DNA of 64,000 bases from Episyrphus balteatus (GCF_945859705.1 NC_079134.1:154167718-154231717); one strand, 5' to 3'; counted from the stretch's first letter, positions 21,562 through 34,752 are shown. A program made the numbers and translations. Notes: generated by a model from the sequence alone, not told the origin.

Positions 21562-23945
21562 TTAAATTTCATAAAACAAATGGTAGCAAAAGATTCTCTA
21601 GGTAATTTAAGGAAAATATATAAAAGGAAGTAAGGGACCGTTTAAGCGATAAATGCAATTTTCTAACATTCTGACCTCCAACATAAAAAAAAATTTTTGA
21701 AAACAACGGCAACACCTACAATATTTTAATATACATTCTTAAAAAGCCAGAAGCTCATTCTTATCTCTTAAATTTAAATCCACTAAATTTAATCAAGACT
21801 TTTTGAAAAAATGGTCCTCAAACTCAGAATTTAAAAAAAAATGTAATTAGAAAAATTTAAAATTACTTTTTTTCCAAACTTTTTCTAATAAAATATGAAT
21901 TTATTTAAAAAAAATTTTTGGCCATAAATATTATCAGTTGAATTTCGAAGCAAAAAAGGAAAAAAATATATCACACAAAAAAAATTAAAAACTACTTCAA
22001 TTTCAATGGTTTTTTTTTTATTAAAACTGAATAATTAATTTTCTCAAAGACTTTGGTAAATAGGAACTTTAAATTTTTGCTATTTAACTTTCAACAGTAA
22101 GGGTTACAGTACCGGTTTAAGCACTACCGGCGCCCCTGGGCAAAATTGCAAGTGGCGCCTCTCAAAAAAAATTCATTTAAAAAAAATTTTTTTAAATCAC
22201 GAAAAAAAGAAAAAAAGCAATAACAGATTATGTCTTACTTCTCTAATGCATTTATTAACAATGTGCAGTTTATTAGAGTACATAAGGTTAACTTAAAAAA
22301 AATTAAATCTTTATGTCATTTAGGCTCAATTGACAAGTTTACCTTTATCTCTGACTTTTTTGTTTAAACACATTTAAAGAGTAGGTACTGTTGGTTTTAT
22401 TTGAACACATATTTTTTCAAAAACTTTTTCAACTAAGTACATTAATGTCGTTTTCGATTGGAATCACTCAATGATTCACTCATTTTGAAATCCAATACAA
22501 AAATTCGAATCGCTTCCACCCAATTCAGAAATTTAATATCTGTATTGGTGAAAAATAAAATAATTTTTTGCTTTTTCACTAGGAGAATAAAAAACTTGCA
22601 GCAGGCTTCTGAATGATTCCGGACGCCAATCGAAAACAACACCTTTATAAGTATTAGGTTTGTTCGTTGTGAGCTCTAGGGCCCTCTGGGTCGCTCCGAA
22701 TTCGTTGTCAAGCGTTTTTTGTAGCTCCTTTTTCAACCAAAGTTATTTCCTCTCTGTTCGATGTTCGCTGAAGAAACTAAAGCTCTGAGGTGTTCGATGT
22801 AAAATGAAAACCCGAGAAACTCTGATTTTTTTGACAGCTAATTGACATGACTTAGAGTGCCCTGGAGGGGGGGACAACGAACAGACCTATTTTTTTATTC
22901 TCACACACAAACGTAGTTTTTATAATGGAGAAGTTGTCAATTTTTGACTGGGTTTTAGGTTTTCGGGATTTTGGTTTTTCGGGATTTTGGGATTTCGGGT
23001 TTTTGGGTTTTCGGGATTTAGGGTTTTTTGGAAATTACCAGCTATGATTTAGTGATTTATATTTAGGGGCGCCTTTTCAAAAATTATATTGGTTGGTGGA
23101 ATATTAGGATTGCTTTAGTCTTTCAAAAGAAATTGGGGTGCCTTGTTCTTCAAAGATGAACGAAGATTTTGGACACCATTGTCCTTCCGGAAGCCAAACA
23201 AACTAACCCAAAATTGGGGGGCGCCTTCGTTCTTCAAAAAGTTTAGGACAAACAATACGAGCGCCGTTGAAAATGTAAAATAGAAAAAAATTGGGACGCC
23301 TTGTGAAAGTAAAAATAAATAAAACATCGATTGGAAAGACTTCGTTAGTTCGGGGCGCCTGCGGCGCCCCTCAATTCTTGCGCCCCTGGGCGACGGCCCA
23401 GGCTGCCCCCCCTAAAACCGGCCCTGAAGGGTTATTAAATGAATACATTATTTTTCAAAACTTTTATTAAAAAAGTTCTTCGAAAATGAAATACTTTTTA
23501 ATTTTTTTCATAAACCGTAATACATATTGACATTTCGTTTTATAATTTGAAATCATAATAAATGCGGCCAAAAAAATTTGAAAATAAATGCATTTTATAT
23601 TACGACCAAGTTTAAAAAACGACATGTTAAAATTTGTTCAATAATTATTTTTTTTTCAAAAATCTGAGTTCAATTACCATTCTTTCAAAAGCCCTTCATT
23701 CACTTAACTTAATTTTAATTTTACATAAATATGACTTAGCTTCTAGCTTTTAAAAAATGTATATTTGAATATTGTAGGTATTGCCGTTGTGTTCAAATAT
23801 TTTTTTTTGTGTTTGAAGTCAATTAATAAGAAAATTGCATCTATCGCTTGAACGCTTGAAGATTGTCCCTCACTCCCATATATTTTTTTCTTGAATTTCC
23901 TAGACAATCTTTTGGCATCAATTAATGTATGAAATTTAAGAAAAA
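21562..23945. mobile_element. Foldback element with ~500-bp arms, interrupted by a hAT
   Basis: Left arm 21562-22098 and right arm about 23435-23945 are inverted copies: matching landmarks are 'gcaaaagattctctagg' against its complement near 23905, 'aagcgataaatgcaatttt' near 21637 against 23840, and 'aacggcaacacctacaata' near 21705 against 23785. Between them lies the hAT insertion. A related arm alone occurs at about 42545-42900. Confidence 0.65.
22107..23426. mobile_element. hAT-like element with 8-bp target duplication AAGGGTTA
   Basis: Left end CAGTACCGGTTTAAGC, right end reverse complement CAGGGCCGGTTTTAGG, flanked by AAGGGTTA at 22099-22106 and 23427-23434. Both ends are rich in GGCGCCCCTGGGC words. 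Internal sequence holds TTCGGGATTT-type repeats (22945-23025). The short open frames inside show no transposase motif, so it looks non-autonomous. Confidence 0.88.
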
Positions 23946-25198
23946 TTTTTGAAAAAAATTACATGATTTCAAGGTATTTTTAATGCTGATTCCAAAAATT
24001 ATAAAATCAAGGCAATTTAACGTCTCTGAACCTAACCTAACAGTTTTTGTACCTACCAAAAAACTTTTAAAAATTATGGTAGGGTAACCAAAATTTGGCA
24101 TGAAGGTTTTTATATCCATTATCATTAAGATTCAAAACAATGAAAAAAACATATAGCAATATGTCTATGAAAAAATGGTATTTTTTGAGAAAGGGGAACT
24201 TTTAGGATATGCACTAAAAAACATCCTGGTACAATCTTGGAATAAGTGCTGATAGGCAAATTTTTTTGGTTTCTATATTAAATTTGTTTTGATATTCTAT
24301 AACTTATTTCAAAAATCTAAAAAAATCTCATGTCCGCAAGTCCTAATATTCCAGATTAACCTTTGTTAGGTGCAGATTTAAAAAATTGAAAAACAACACT
24401 GAAGATGTATGTGTCAGACCAACATGAATAAGGTGCATTGCTTTTTAGGGACGGTCAGATTGACTTATTCGTAGGTTTTGTTGGAATAAGAGTGTTAAAA
24501 AATACCTTTAAATCATGTGGCTTTTCTTATCAATTTTTTTTAAATCTGCACCTAACTTATGTATAGTTACCTGAACCAATAAAGAGATAAACTTAAAACT
24601 TCGTATAGTTAAGAGAATGGTGAATTCCAGAGGGGAAAAACAATTTTTACTTTTCTTTATGCCTGACTTTCTCCTAAGCGATATGACCGATTTCAATGAA
24701 AATTTTTACTAAAAATAACGTTTTAAAAACTCTAATATTAAAATAAAGAAAATTTTCAAAAAATTAATTTTTGGATTTAAAAAAACTATTATTTTCTTTT
24801 TTTTTTAACTAATATTTTTAAAACGGATTAATGAATTCCATTAAAACTTTTTTTATAATGTCGATTCATATTTTCTTATAAGTTTTTGAAAATTTTGATA
24901 TAAAAAAAAAATATTTTGTAAAAAACGGGTCTAACGATTTTAAAAAATTTGTTTCTAAAAATTCTTTGTTTTACATGAAATTAAATGGCCCCAGCAAATT
25001 TGGTTGCAGGCAACTGTACATCTGCAACTTTGTATACGACAACAAGGCTATAAACTTTCCAGATAACATTTTCCATCTGTAACTCAGTATGTTAAGTTAA
25101 GGTTCATACATTTGAGTATTATCTCAAAAGTCATATTTCTATAGTTATAGTCAAATAATATATGAAAGTTTAAACTGAAGATATATCATTCGAGTTCA
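23946..25198. other. Intergenic AT-rich sequence with one MITE
   Basis: Apart from the 190-bp MITE at 24366-24555 nothing is recognised. Confidence 0.4.
24366..24555. mobile_element. 190-bp inverted-repeat MITE TTAGGTGCAGATTTAAA
   Basis: TTAGGTGCAGATTTAAAAAA at the left is matched by the reverse complement ending at 24555, arms about 24 bp. Confidence 0.65.
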
Positions 25199-25322
25199 AC
25201 CTCGAACAGAGGCGTACGTTTAGTTGCCGGGGCCCCGGGGCAAGACTAAATTTTTGGGCTCCTTTGATATAGAAAATAAGTATAGGCATTACGCCCTACA
25301 TTTATTTTGGGAGCCCCTGATG

Positions 25323-26610
25323 TAGGGGAGAGTGGGGCAGTTTTGAACACTTTTTGCTTTCGCAACTGCTAGAAAGATATTTATTCGATTTATTGATCTG
25401 TTAGGTTTACTTATATGAAGCAGTGATATTGAACTTCGATTTTAAATTATATCTGGTTATTTTCGCATATTATTTATATTTAATTTTAATTTTAAACCGA
25501 TATTAGGTCTTATGTTCAAAAGTGCCCCATGTATGGGGCAGTTTTGAACATGGAAGGGGCAGTTTTGAACATCAGTATTAATTTCGTTGTAATGAATAAA
25601 TAATACTTAACTTTTTATTAGTTTTTTAATAAGAACATACAAAAACTCCAAATTGATTATTATATCATATTCAATTAACCAACAAATAATAAAAACTCAG
25701 AAAATAACATTAAAATTTAAAGTATAGTTATCGGTTTATCACATTTATAAGTTCAAAAGAAAAACAAAAACCAAGAAAAATTCATTTAAAATATATCTTA
25801 GAAAAATGGTATTCATACCATTTATGCTTCTCAGAGTAAAATAGATTTATTTTCAATATATATAGATGTATTTCTAGACATTAAATCCAAATGTTAACAA
25901 AGCGGATGTTCTTCATGTACCAGGAGCATTAATTGGTGTAGGTAGCTTGACTTTAATTTCTATAACGCTTAAGCGGTATATAATCGAGTCCTCATCGAGA
26001 ACAGTCTAGCAGAACTTGAAGAATTCAGGCATTTTTTTAAATCCTCAATTATGTTGTACATATTCCCATTTTTCTTTAATTTTGCTCACAAATGCTAGTT
26101 TCATTATTTTTTTTTTATAAGAACATTACGATTTATTAAATAAAACACATTCAAGTGTCCTTAAAATGTCTGATACAAACTATTTGGGCGGTTTTGAACA
26201 TGTTCAAAAGTGCCCCACAATACTTGTTCAAAACTGCCCCAACTGTGTCAACGACATTAAATGTTGAATAAATATTTAACATTAATATATTCATTCAAAA
26301 ATTCACCGTCAATTAGTTTAAAATTCCTTAACCATTAACAAAAATTGTATTGCGTTTTGAAATCACGTACCAATTTTTTTTTAAACTCTTACAACTAAAA
26401 AACTGAAACAATGCAAAACCACTATAAAAATCACCTTCCACCTATAAATCTGAAAGTCAGCCGAGATAACGAATGAAAGTCATTGACATTTATGGATATC
26501 GTGTTGACGGGTTCAAATATCGAAATAATTCTAAAAAAGATTGATATACTAAAACTTTATATGCAGTGTTCAAATGTGCCCCGTGTTCAAAACTGCCCCA
26601 CTCTCCCCTA
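25323..26610. mobile_element. Foldback element TAGGGGAGAGTGGGGCAG with internal copies of its terminal motif
   Basis: Terminal inverted repeats share TAGGGGAGAGTGGGGCAG followed by TTTTGAACA. The motif GGGGCAGTTTTGAACA or its reverse complement recurs about nine times, clustered near 25513-25571, 26188-26242 and 26568-26600. The middle is AT-rich without a coding frame. Confidence 0.8.
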
Positions 26611-26658
26611 TCATTTGTTGGTCGCTAAGATTATTCAAGTAGGTAACATTTCTTCTTT

Positions 26659-27600
26659 TAGTCCAGTGCATTTATGATGTTCATATATGGGTGACCCAGC
26701 AGTTTGTACCACCCCCAAATTTTGTTTGCTCCTTCGATAGGGCATTGGCTGAATATCATTACCCTGATTTTTCGCACTAGCGAAATTCACCTTTCGGTCG
26801 CCATCTTGGATTTTAGTTTTTGTTGAATATCTCGATTTCTATTTATCCTACATAAAAGTTGTGTGTGCAAAAAATGTGGGCAATTAAATTTTGTGTCTTT
26901 TATGTTAAGAACACTTTTTCAATTTTGTGAATATTAAAAAAGTTACAAGCCAAAAAAAGGAAAAAAAATCGAAAAAAATGACAATTTTAAAGTTTTGAGC
27001 AGTTTTTATCAAAATTATGAAAAAACGCTCCGAAAAAAATTGTTCACTTTAAAATTGTCTACAACACTGCTATACAACTTTTTTTTGTATCGATATAATT
27101 AATAAAGTTACTAATGCTTTTTTGTTAAAAAATATCCCTTTTTTACGAAATGAAGAGACTTAAAGCTATAAAATACTCACTAATCATTTAAAATTCAAGA
27201 TTTGGTAAAAAAATATTTAAGAAAAAAGTCAAGATACAAAACACAAACGAAAAGGAGCATTTTTTTTTTTCGGAAGGTTTTTTTCATAATTTTGATAAAA
27301 AGTGCTCAAAACTTTAAAACTGTCATTTTTTTTTTCGATTTTTTTTACTTTTTTGGCTTGTAACTTTTTTAATATTCACAAAATCGAAAAAGTGTTCTTA
27401 ATATAAAAGACACGAAATTTAATTGCCTACGTTTTTTGTATATACAACTTTTATATAGGATAAATAGAAATCGAGATATTCAACAAAAACTAAAATCCAA
27501 GATGGCGGCCGACATTTGAATTTAGCGAAAGTGAAAAATCAGGGTAATGATATTTAGCCAATGTTCTATCGAATGAGCAAAAAAAATGCACTGGACTATG
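26659..27600. mobile_element. Long-arm foldback element TAGTCCAGTGCAT
   Basis: TAGTCCAGTGCATTT at 26659 and its reverse complement at 27600 close arms of roughly 400 bp; shared internal landmarks include 'gccatcttggattttag' and 'ataaatagaaatcgagat'. Transcripts would form a long hairpin. Confidence 0.8.
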
Positions 27601-27955
27601 TCAAAGAAAACGATTTTTTTGTGGCCCATGAGGTAGTTTTTTTTTAATGAAATATTATGTGGCTGGCTACCAATTCATTATGCATTACAATGAAGAATAT
27701 AATTTGTCTCTCTTGTGTCCGAAGTGGTTCATGTCAAATATCTCATATTTCCGCTTCGTTACTTTTATATAATAAGTTGACTTCTCTGCATTGTCTCCAG
27801 TCGGGGCCCTGGCGTGTAGGGGGCCCCGGGGCACCGCCCGGCTTGCCCTTATGGTGTGAACGCCCCTGACCTAAAACTAAAATCAATATCCTTGACAACA
27901 CACACATCCAAGCAAACATACAAAACCCCTATTATAGAAACCTTGTTATGGTTCT

Positions 27956-27969
27956 GTTGATAAGGAAAC
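27956..27969 (+). promoter_or_regulatory. Candidate RFX X-box upstream of BBS4
   Basis: GTTGATAAGGAAAC fits the RFX X-box pattern RYYNYY-N1-3-RRNRAC at 11 of 12 scored positions (A instead of Y in the left half, 2-nt spacer). It ends 94 bp before the ATG, where X-boxes usually lie in ciliary genes. It overlaps a 9-bp inverted repeat, GTTATGGTT (27945-27953) and AACCATAAC (27967-27975). Confidence 0.5.
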
Positions 27970-28063
27970 CATAACATTTTCAATTTTTGCACGGAATAAA
28001 GTAGTTCTATAAATTCTTATCTTTTGAAATCATTTTGTTTTTGTTTTTACACTCTTGAGAAAA

Positions 28064-31000
28064 ATGGCAACAGAAATTGTATGTAATGGTAGAAATAGAT
28101 CATTGCCATCCTTGGAAGTAGTCAAACCAAGTAAGTTCCTTTTTGAATTAAGCTCATATAATACTTTTTCTAAACATAAATCCAATGTATAGCTCCACGT
28201 TCAATAATGTCTACTTCAAGTAACATTGATTGGCTTTTGCATATTTACTATGCTAGAAAAGATTTCACAACTTGCAAGGCAATGATTGAAAGGGAATTGC
28301 CGGAACATCTAAATCCTGAATATTTATTTTTTGTCAAGGTAAGAAAAGGTTATTGCATACAATAAATTGGAATGAAACCCAAAAATTCAATAGTTTTCAA
28401 AGCAAATAAAAATAAATTCCTTGAAATACAGATTTATAATGATTTTCCAACTTCATCTTTGAACTTTACGACTTAATAAATATTTTTCCTTATAGGGCTT
28501 AATTGCAAGAGACGAAGGCAATCATCTTGATGCACTTCGAAATCTACAAAAAGCAATTGATTTAAATTCGAAAAATATTGAATCGTACAAAGAAATTGGC
28601 AAAACACTGTAAACATACTCAAAGTCACACAAAAACTATTATAAAATTCTAAAATCCCTTATAACATCTTTCAAAAAGGTTTCAAATGGGACGCTTTAAC
28701 CAGGCACTAGGTGTATTTCGTGAAGCCGAAACACTCTCCCCTCGACAGGATCATGAAATATTCCATTACATCGGAGAGCTTTTGTACCGCAAAGCAACAA
28801 ACAACAAACAATTGAATACTAGTAGTTCTGAAGATGAGAACGAAGCTAAAATCTATTTTCAAAGAGCTGTACAAAATGGAAAAAAACTTGAAAGCTACCA
28901 AAGACTGGCAGAAATCTATAGAAAGGAAAAGGATTATTCAAAAGCTATTGAAATTTTAGAAATGTCCTTATTGTAAGGATATTTTGAATGACAAAATAAC
29001 AAAAACACACACACATTTACGTATGTTTCTAAAATCTTTTGTTTTTTTTTTATGTTTCACAGAATTTCACCGGAAAATACTGAAATTTTAACCGAAATTG
29101 GAGTTTTGTATTTGAAAATCAATGAAACGGAAAAAGCATATGAGAAACTGTTGGAAGTTACAAATATCGATTCGAATTCTTCGAAAGGGCTATTAGCTTT
29201 TGGAGCTATACTGCAGGTAAGATGAACTTTCATTTTTCAATAGCAATTGCGATTTATAAAGCCATATTATATAGGGTTTGAGGATTTAAGTGAGTATTTG
29301 AGATATTTGCTACCAAAATCCTCATTTTTATTTACGGTAGTCGCATTTTTCGAAGGCCAATTTTTTCATAAAATTAATTTGGGTCACTATGGTGTATGAG
29401 TGTTTTTTTTATAGTATTTTTGATATATTGATGCTTTATTGTCTTTGATGTATTTATGCAACCTAACGTGTATTTACGCAAACTTAGTTATCATATTTAA
29501 TATTTTATTTTTTGTTGTATAGTCTCGAAATGATGTCGAAGGTGCCTTGGGGAAATACAATCAAATCACTGGCCCGGAACTAGATAGCACTGAAATATGG
29601 AACAATATTGGATTGTGTTTTTTTAAGAAGAAAAAATTTATAGTGGTAAGATAAAATGGCCTTTGGGAATTTAGAAACATAACACAAAAAAATAAAAAAG
29701 AGATAAATTATTGAGTAAATTCAGTGCAAAACAAAAAAAAATATGTATGAAATTCTGTGGTACGGAGGTAAAAATATACCAATGATTATTTTAGATTTAA
29801 AATAACACAATGCTTGACTTTTTAATGTTTTTATGAAAACTACAATGGAAAATATTCATTTTTAATTTAAAAATATATTAATTATGGTGATTTCTCTTAT
29901 TATTTTTGTTTTTGTGTGTATTTCTAGGCAATTTCATGTCTACGCAAATCTATATGGCTTTCACCATTGAATTATAATTCCTTGTATAATTTGAGCTTAA
30001 TTTATATAGCAGGTAAGTATTTTTATTATTTATATATTGAGCATACAATCGAATATTAAAAACTAAAAAAAAAAATATTTTCAATTTAATAAAACAAAAA
30101 AGAAAATAATTCATACATAAAAGGGATTGTAACCAATTAATTGTACAGTGAATTACCGAATTAAATAAAAAAAAAAAAAAACAATATTATAAAACAAATT
30201 AAATTTTTTCATAACTATAATAACAAAATTAATGCATATAAACAAGAATAAAAAAAAAAAACAAATATTTGCATATTTAATTTAATCATCATTCTTAGTA
30301 GCGTTACTTAAAAAAAAAAAAATTATTAATGTATTTCACGAATAAATTTAATTTTTTGCTGTATTATTATTCAATGGTTATAGCCTATTTTACGTAGGTA
30401 ATATTTTCATATGCAACATATGCATACCTACTTTACGAGATTTTTGTTTAACTCAGAAAAATGGGCTTGAACTCAAATAATCACTGCACAGATAATCATG
30501 GGGCAAGTAATCATGATAAGCCCATCAAAAGACAGTTCATTACAAAGAAAATTTCATCAAGAGAAACAATTTTTGAGAAAAAGACAACCAAAACCATTAT
30601 AAAGGTATCTTTTCCCAAAAGAAGAGCATTCAAATAAATTCAACATTAATTTGTTGCAATCGAAATTTGTGATGACCTTTCGCATGATGGGCTGGCCATG
30701 ATGATATTCGCTGTGACTTTTGGGTTGATTCGCAGAAAATGCACCATTAATGTTGTAATTTTTTTTAACATAATAACCCAAAGCTCTAATTTTTTGATTT
30801 TAATTTTTTTAATCTTTTCTCATTATGTCAATTTTTTGTTATATGAAGAGATTCCATATAAATTATACCTTTGAGGAGAGATTAAAGTCCCAAAAAGCCA
30901 ATGATCCATATACAACGTCTGAGAACTTTGTCATCAAAACCAAAAATAAAATGAGTTTTTGAGTGAAAGGGTGTTTTTTTTGGTTGAAGATTAACATAAG

Positions 31001-34000
31001 ATTATTTACTTTCAAAAATCAGTTTTAAAAGTGGTACCCGATTGAAATCCAGTAATTATATTACACAAGGATAGGAGTCATACATCTATGGAAGTCATAC
31101 AATTATTTTGGATAAAAGGGTGTTTTTGTGTGCAAGGGAAATTAGACCAGTGCCGAAGGATTCAAAAACATTAAAAAGTAAGAAAAAATCATAGTAGGAT
31201 AAAACCCATTGGAAAAGGTGAAGAGGTGAATATTATAAAAATGAAAGGAAAAATAAATTACGGGCGAGCCGATTTAGGGAAGTGGGTGGGTTGAGTTTTT
31301 TATATTAAAAAATGGTATATCTCGATTTCCGGCAGAACTACAAGTCCTATGGAAAAATGTTGAAAGGCAAAGGTGTAGGTAATAAAAAGATCTACAACTT
31401 ACGTTTTAACAATTTTTTCACAATAACCTCAAAATTTATGTGAAAAATTAAAAAAACCGAGTTTTTGGTTTTTTATTTTTATCTTTTTCAAAAAAATGTT
31501 TTTTTTTACGAAATTTGGTGAAAACCTACCTTATTGTTTCCCAAATACACAGTAATTTATTTGATTTAAAATATTTATTTTTTTAAATTATTTTGACTAA
31601 ATACCAAAAAAACACAGTAATTTTCAATCGAAAATTCACGTGTCAAAATATCAGCTTTTTTCAAAAAATCGGTGGGTAATTTATTTGTTAAAACCTCTAT
31701 ATAGTATATATAGTATATGTTCTGGGAAAAATTTTGGCCCATTTATTAAAATTTTTACTTAAAAACCGTAAGATTTTATGTTACATTAATAAATGCTATG
31801 GTTTTTAAGTAATTAAAGTAAAAATTTTAATAAATAGGCCAAAATTGTAAATAATTTTGTTCTGAGGTTTTTTTTTTATTTTTTTCCACTAAAAAAAAAC
31901 ACCCTTTCTCCCAAAGGCTCATTTTATTTTTGGAACGTTCATATACTTATGTTCTTAACTTGAGACTTATTACAAAATTCACTGTTTCCTTGAAAAAAAC
32001 ACCCTTTATTCCTGCTTTCTATCTTAAATACAACGTTTTAACCGTATTTGAATAATGCGGCCATCAGTTTTTTCACTTCAAAAAACACCCTTTAAACCAT
32101 AATATTCTTATAGACACATTAAGTTCTTGCTTTCAACCTCAACAGTAATATAATTGTCAAACTTTGCTTAGTTTTTTCAACAGACCCACATTTTCTTTGC
32201 ACTACAAAAAATAAACATCATTTCAAATAAAAACAAATTTATTTCATTCGTAATTCCCATGACATACAAATTTGTAATAAATTTCGTAAGGGTATCATTT
32301 GTATCATGGATTTATTGTTCTTATCGCAAATTTTCCTTTTTTCTAAAAAAAAAAATTGCTAAGATTTTTGTTTTTTTTAATACATTTTTTTAGCAATTTT
32401 CTTTTAGGTACCAGTTTTGTACCAGTTTTAATGGTAACAATTCTAAACTTCATCATTTCTTAAAAAAACGTCTTTGACTCAAGATAATTTTTACCGATTT
32501 CCAAAAAGGAGGAGGTATTCAATTCGCCTGTATTTTTTTTTTTTTTTTTTTTATGTTTGTTATCTCATAACTTTGGACTGAGTGAATTTTATATTGGAAA
32601 GCTCGTGGCTGCAATGTGGTCCCATTTCAATTTCGTTCAGTTATAGCCATAGGAACTATTAGAAAAACCATAAAACCCATGTTTTAGCCTTAGAAGTCGG
32701 TTTAGTTTTTTGATAAAAATGATTATGTACACTCTTTTGATTCTAAGTTCTTATAATAAACGAAACTTATTAGATTCAGCATCAAAAAATAACTAAAAAA
32801 CATTTGTCAGTGTCATATGCTTATATTCACTATTTTGTTGACTTCACCATCTTCACTTTTCCTCAAAAAAAAAAAAAAAAACAAACTTCCACTCAAAATT
32901 TTTGTAAGGACTCTTTTGATCCTAAGTTTTTACAAAAAAAAAAAAAACTTTTTGCCAAGTTTCATGATGGTAACAATTTTTTTTAATGTATACTTTACCT
33001 GTAGATACTAAAAGCTCAATCCTTCATGTCTATGAGATAAGTTGTGAGTGCGATAGCTTAATACATTTATCTATTGTTATTTGACGATAAATTGATCATC
33101 ATATTTCTATAATGACTTACAGTTTAATACCACTTATTAATTAAAAAAATGTCAGCATTCTTTTCAAAAATTTACTTTAATCGAACATATAAATATTTAA
33201 CCTGGACAAAGAAATATCGCTCTACAAGTCTTTAAACTAAAAAGACATAAATATTGCAGTCAGAATGTTTAGAACAAAAATGTTTCACCTGTTTTATGAT
33301 ATAATATCCATCTCCATTAATTCTACTATACTACACACAACACATGCCATAGCCCAAACACATACAAAAGATACAAGTGTTGGGACAAAAATAAATAAAC
33401 TGAGGGCAAACTTAACTCTCCTGAAAAATACGTGAGCAGATTAATTTCTAGTATAACCACCGACATCTAAAATAATGACTAGGAAAACTTTTAGACATCT
33501 GGTGCTACCCAAATGTATACAAAAATATACAACATTCAACACTCATATCGTCCTTACAAAAATTCATATACACAACACATGGAAGGATATGGTTTTGTTT
33601 GTTTTGAAAATACTCTTTCTTATGCTTGCGTAGATATACAAGAGTCTATAAAAATGAGCTAAGTTCATTTTTCGTCCTCGGGCACAGGTTAATCTTTTCA
33701 ACAGGATTTTACAAACAAAATATATGTATTATATATCCTTCCACAACCTCTTGATAATAATGAAAATAAATTTAATTCTCATGCTTTTGCCGAAACATGA
33801 TATGCAAGCTTATGTTTTAGCCATTCAGCACCACATGGTGTTTCGCTTCTTTAAATTTTCTCCAAAGACAAGTTCATAATACTAAATTAGATAAGTTTTT
33901 TTTTGTATCTCTAATATTTTCTATCTTTCTTTGTCGAAAACAGCTCAACAATATGCAAGTGCTTTTCATACCCTTGCCGCAGCTATCAACCTTCGCAAGG

Positions 34001-34752
34001 ACAGCGCTGAATGCTACATGCTTTTAGGAAGTAGGTCAATTTGGTACTTTTTTTTTTATATCGATACTTCAATACCAGACTATTTTTTTTTGTGTATAGT
34101 TTGTTTGAGAAAACTGGAGGATTACGAAAATGCATTTACAGCTTTTGAACGGTCAGTTATGTTATCAAAAGTTCCTTCATCATCATCGACATCCCGAAAT
34201 CCTTTGGTTTATCTAAATTTTGCGCTATTTTGCTACCAAATTGGAAAAATCGAATTGGCAACGGAGAATTTTAATTTGTTCTTGGAAAACTCACAGGATA
34301 TGATTTTGCCAACTGACGTAAGTTGTAATCGATTAAGGAATTTACAATGGCAGTATGCAATAGGAGAGTGGAATTGAAAATTAGTAGAATTAGTACCTGA
34401 ATAATTTGAAAAAAAAAAAAACATAATGTACCTCCACAAAGACACACTGTTGTATTGTTTTTGAGCACAAAGATAAAAAAAATAATATTCTTTTACAAAA
34501 TATAAGATCCTTTGAATTGTTTGCAAAATTCCTTTTTTATTTTTTTAGTATAAATTCCAAGCGACAAAGCTAAAATCCTTATTGCAAATTTCATGGAATG
34601 AAAATGTCGATGTCGATAAGTCGATGGCAAAGGCGATTCACTTTGACGTTAACACCACAGTGATGAAGATGCCACCACAGGATAATGATAGTAGCACTGC
34701 TGAAGAAAATATTGTTACAAAGGATAACGAAGAGGATAAGATGCGAATTTGA
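28064..34752 (+). CDS. BBS4: BBS4, Bardet-Biedl syndrome 4 homologue (BBSome subunit), ten exons, complete
   Basis: CDS exons: 28064-28130, 28193-28338, 28496-28608, 28679-28972, 29063-29216, 29523-29645, 29928-30012, 33944-34030, 34100-34317, 34549-34752; all introns GT..AG, total 1491 nt, 496 aa (human BBS4 is 519). The protein is almost wholly TPR repeats. Family landmarks in order: NIDWLLHIYYARKDF (about residues 35-49), ISPENTEILTEIGVLYLKI, STEIWNNIGLCFFKKKKF, AISCLRK, AAQQYASAFHTLAAAINLR, ECYMLLGICLRKLEDYENA. The Ser/Glu-rich C-terminus after about residue 440 is poorly conserved, as in other species. BBS4 is a core part of the BBSome, which carries membrane cargo in cilia and binds centriolar-satellite proteins; in insects the relevant cells are ciliated sensory neurons and possibly sperm. 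Start chosen as the first ATG in the exon joined to the conserved N-terminus. Intron 7 (3.9 kb) is enlarged by repeats. Polyadenylation signal AATAAA at 34775-34780. Confidence 0.95.
30013..33943. repeat. BBS4 intron 7, repeat-filled
   Basis: The only long BBS4 intron. It contains an inverted-repeat region (about 30930-32100) in which AAAGGGTGTTTTT occurs forward near 30968 and 31122 and reverse near 31898, 31998 and 32083, with 'aaaataaaatgag' on the outer edge of two of them. Poly-A/T tracts (30168-30181, 32528-32551) and AT-rich sequence fill the rest. Confidence 0.55.

Larger units (their letters stand above)
25207..27868. mobile_element. hAT-like element hosting two nested foldback elements
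   Basis: Ends CAGAGGCGTACG and (reverse complement) CAGGGGCGTTCA, both followed by GGGGCCCCGGGGC-type text. Flanks ACCTCGAA (25199-25206) and ACCTAAAA (27869-27876) agree at 6 of 8 bases. What remains of its own interior is split by the elements at 25323-26610 and 26659-27600. Confidence 0.6.
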
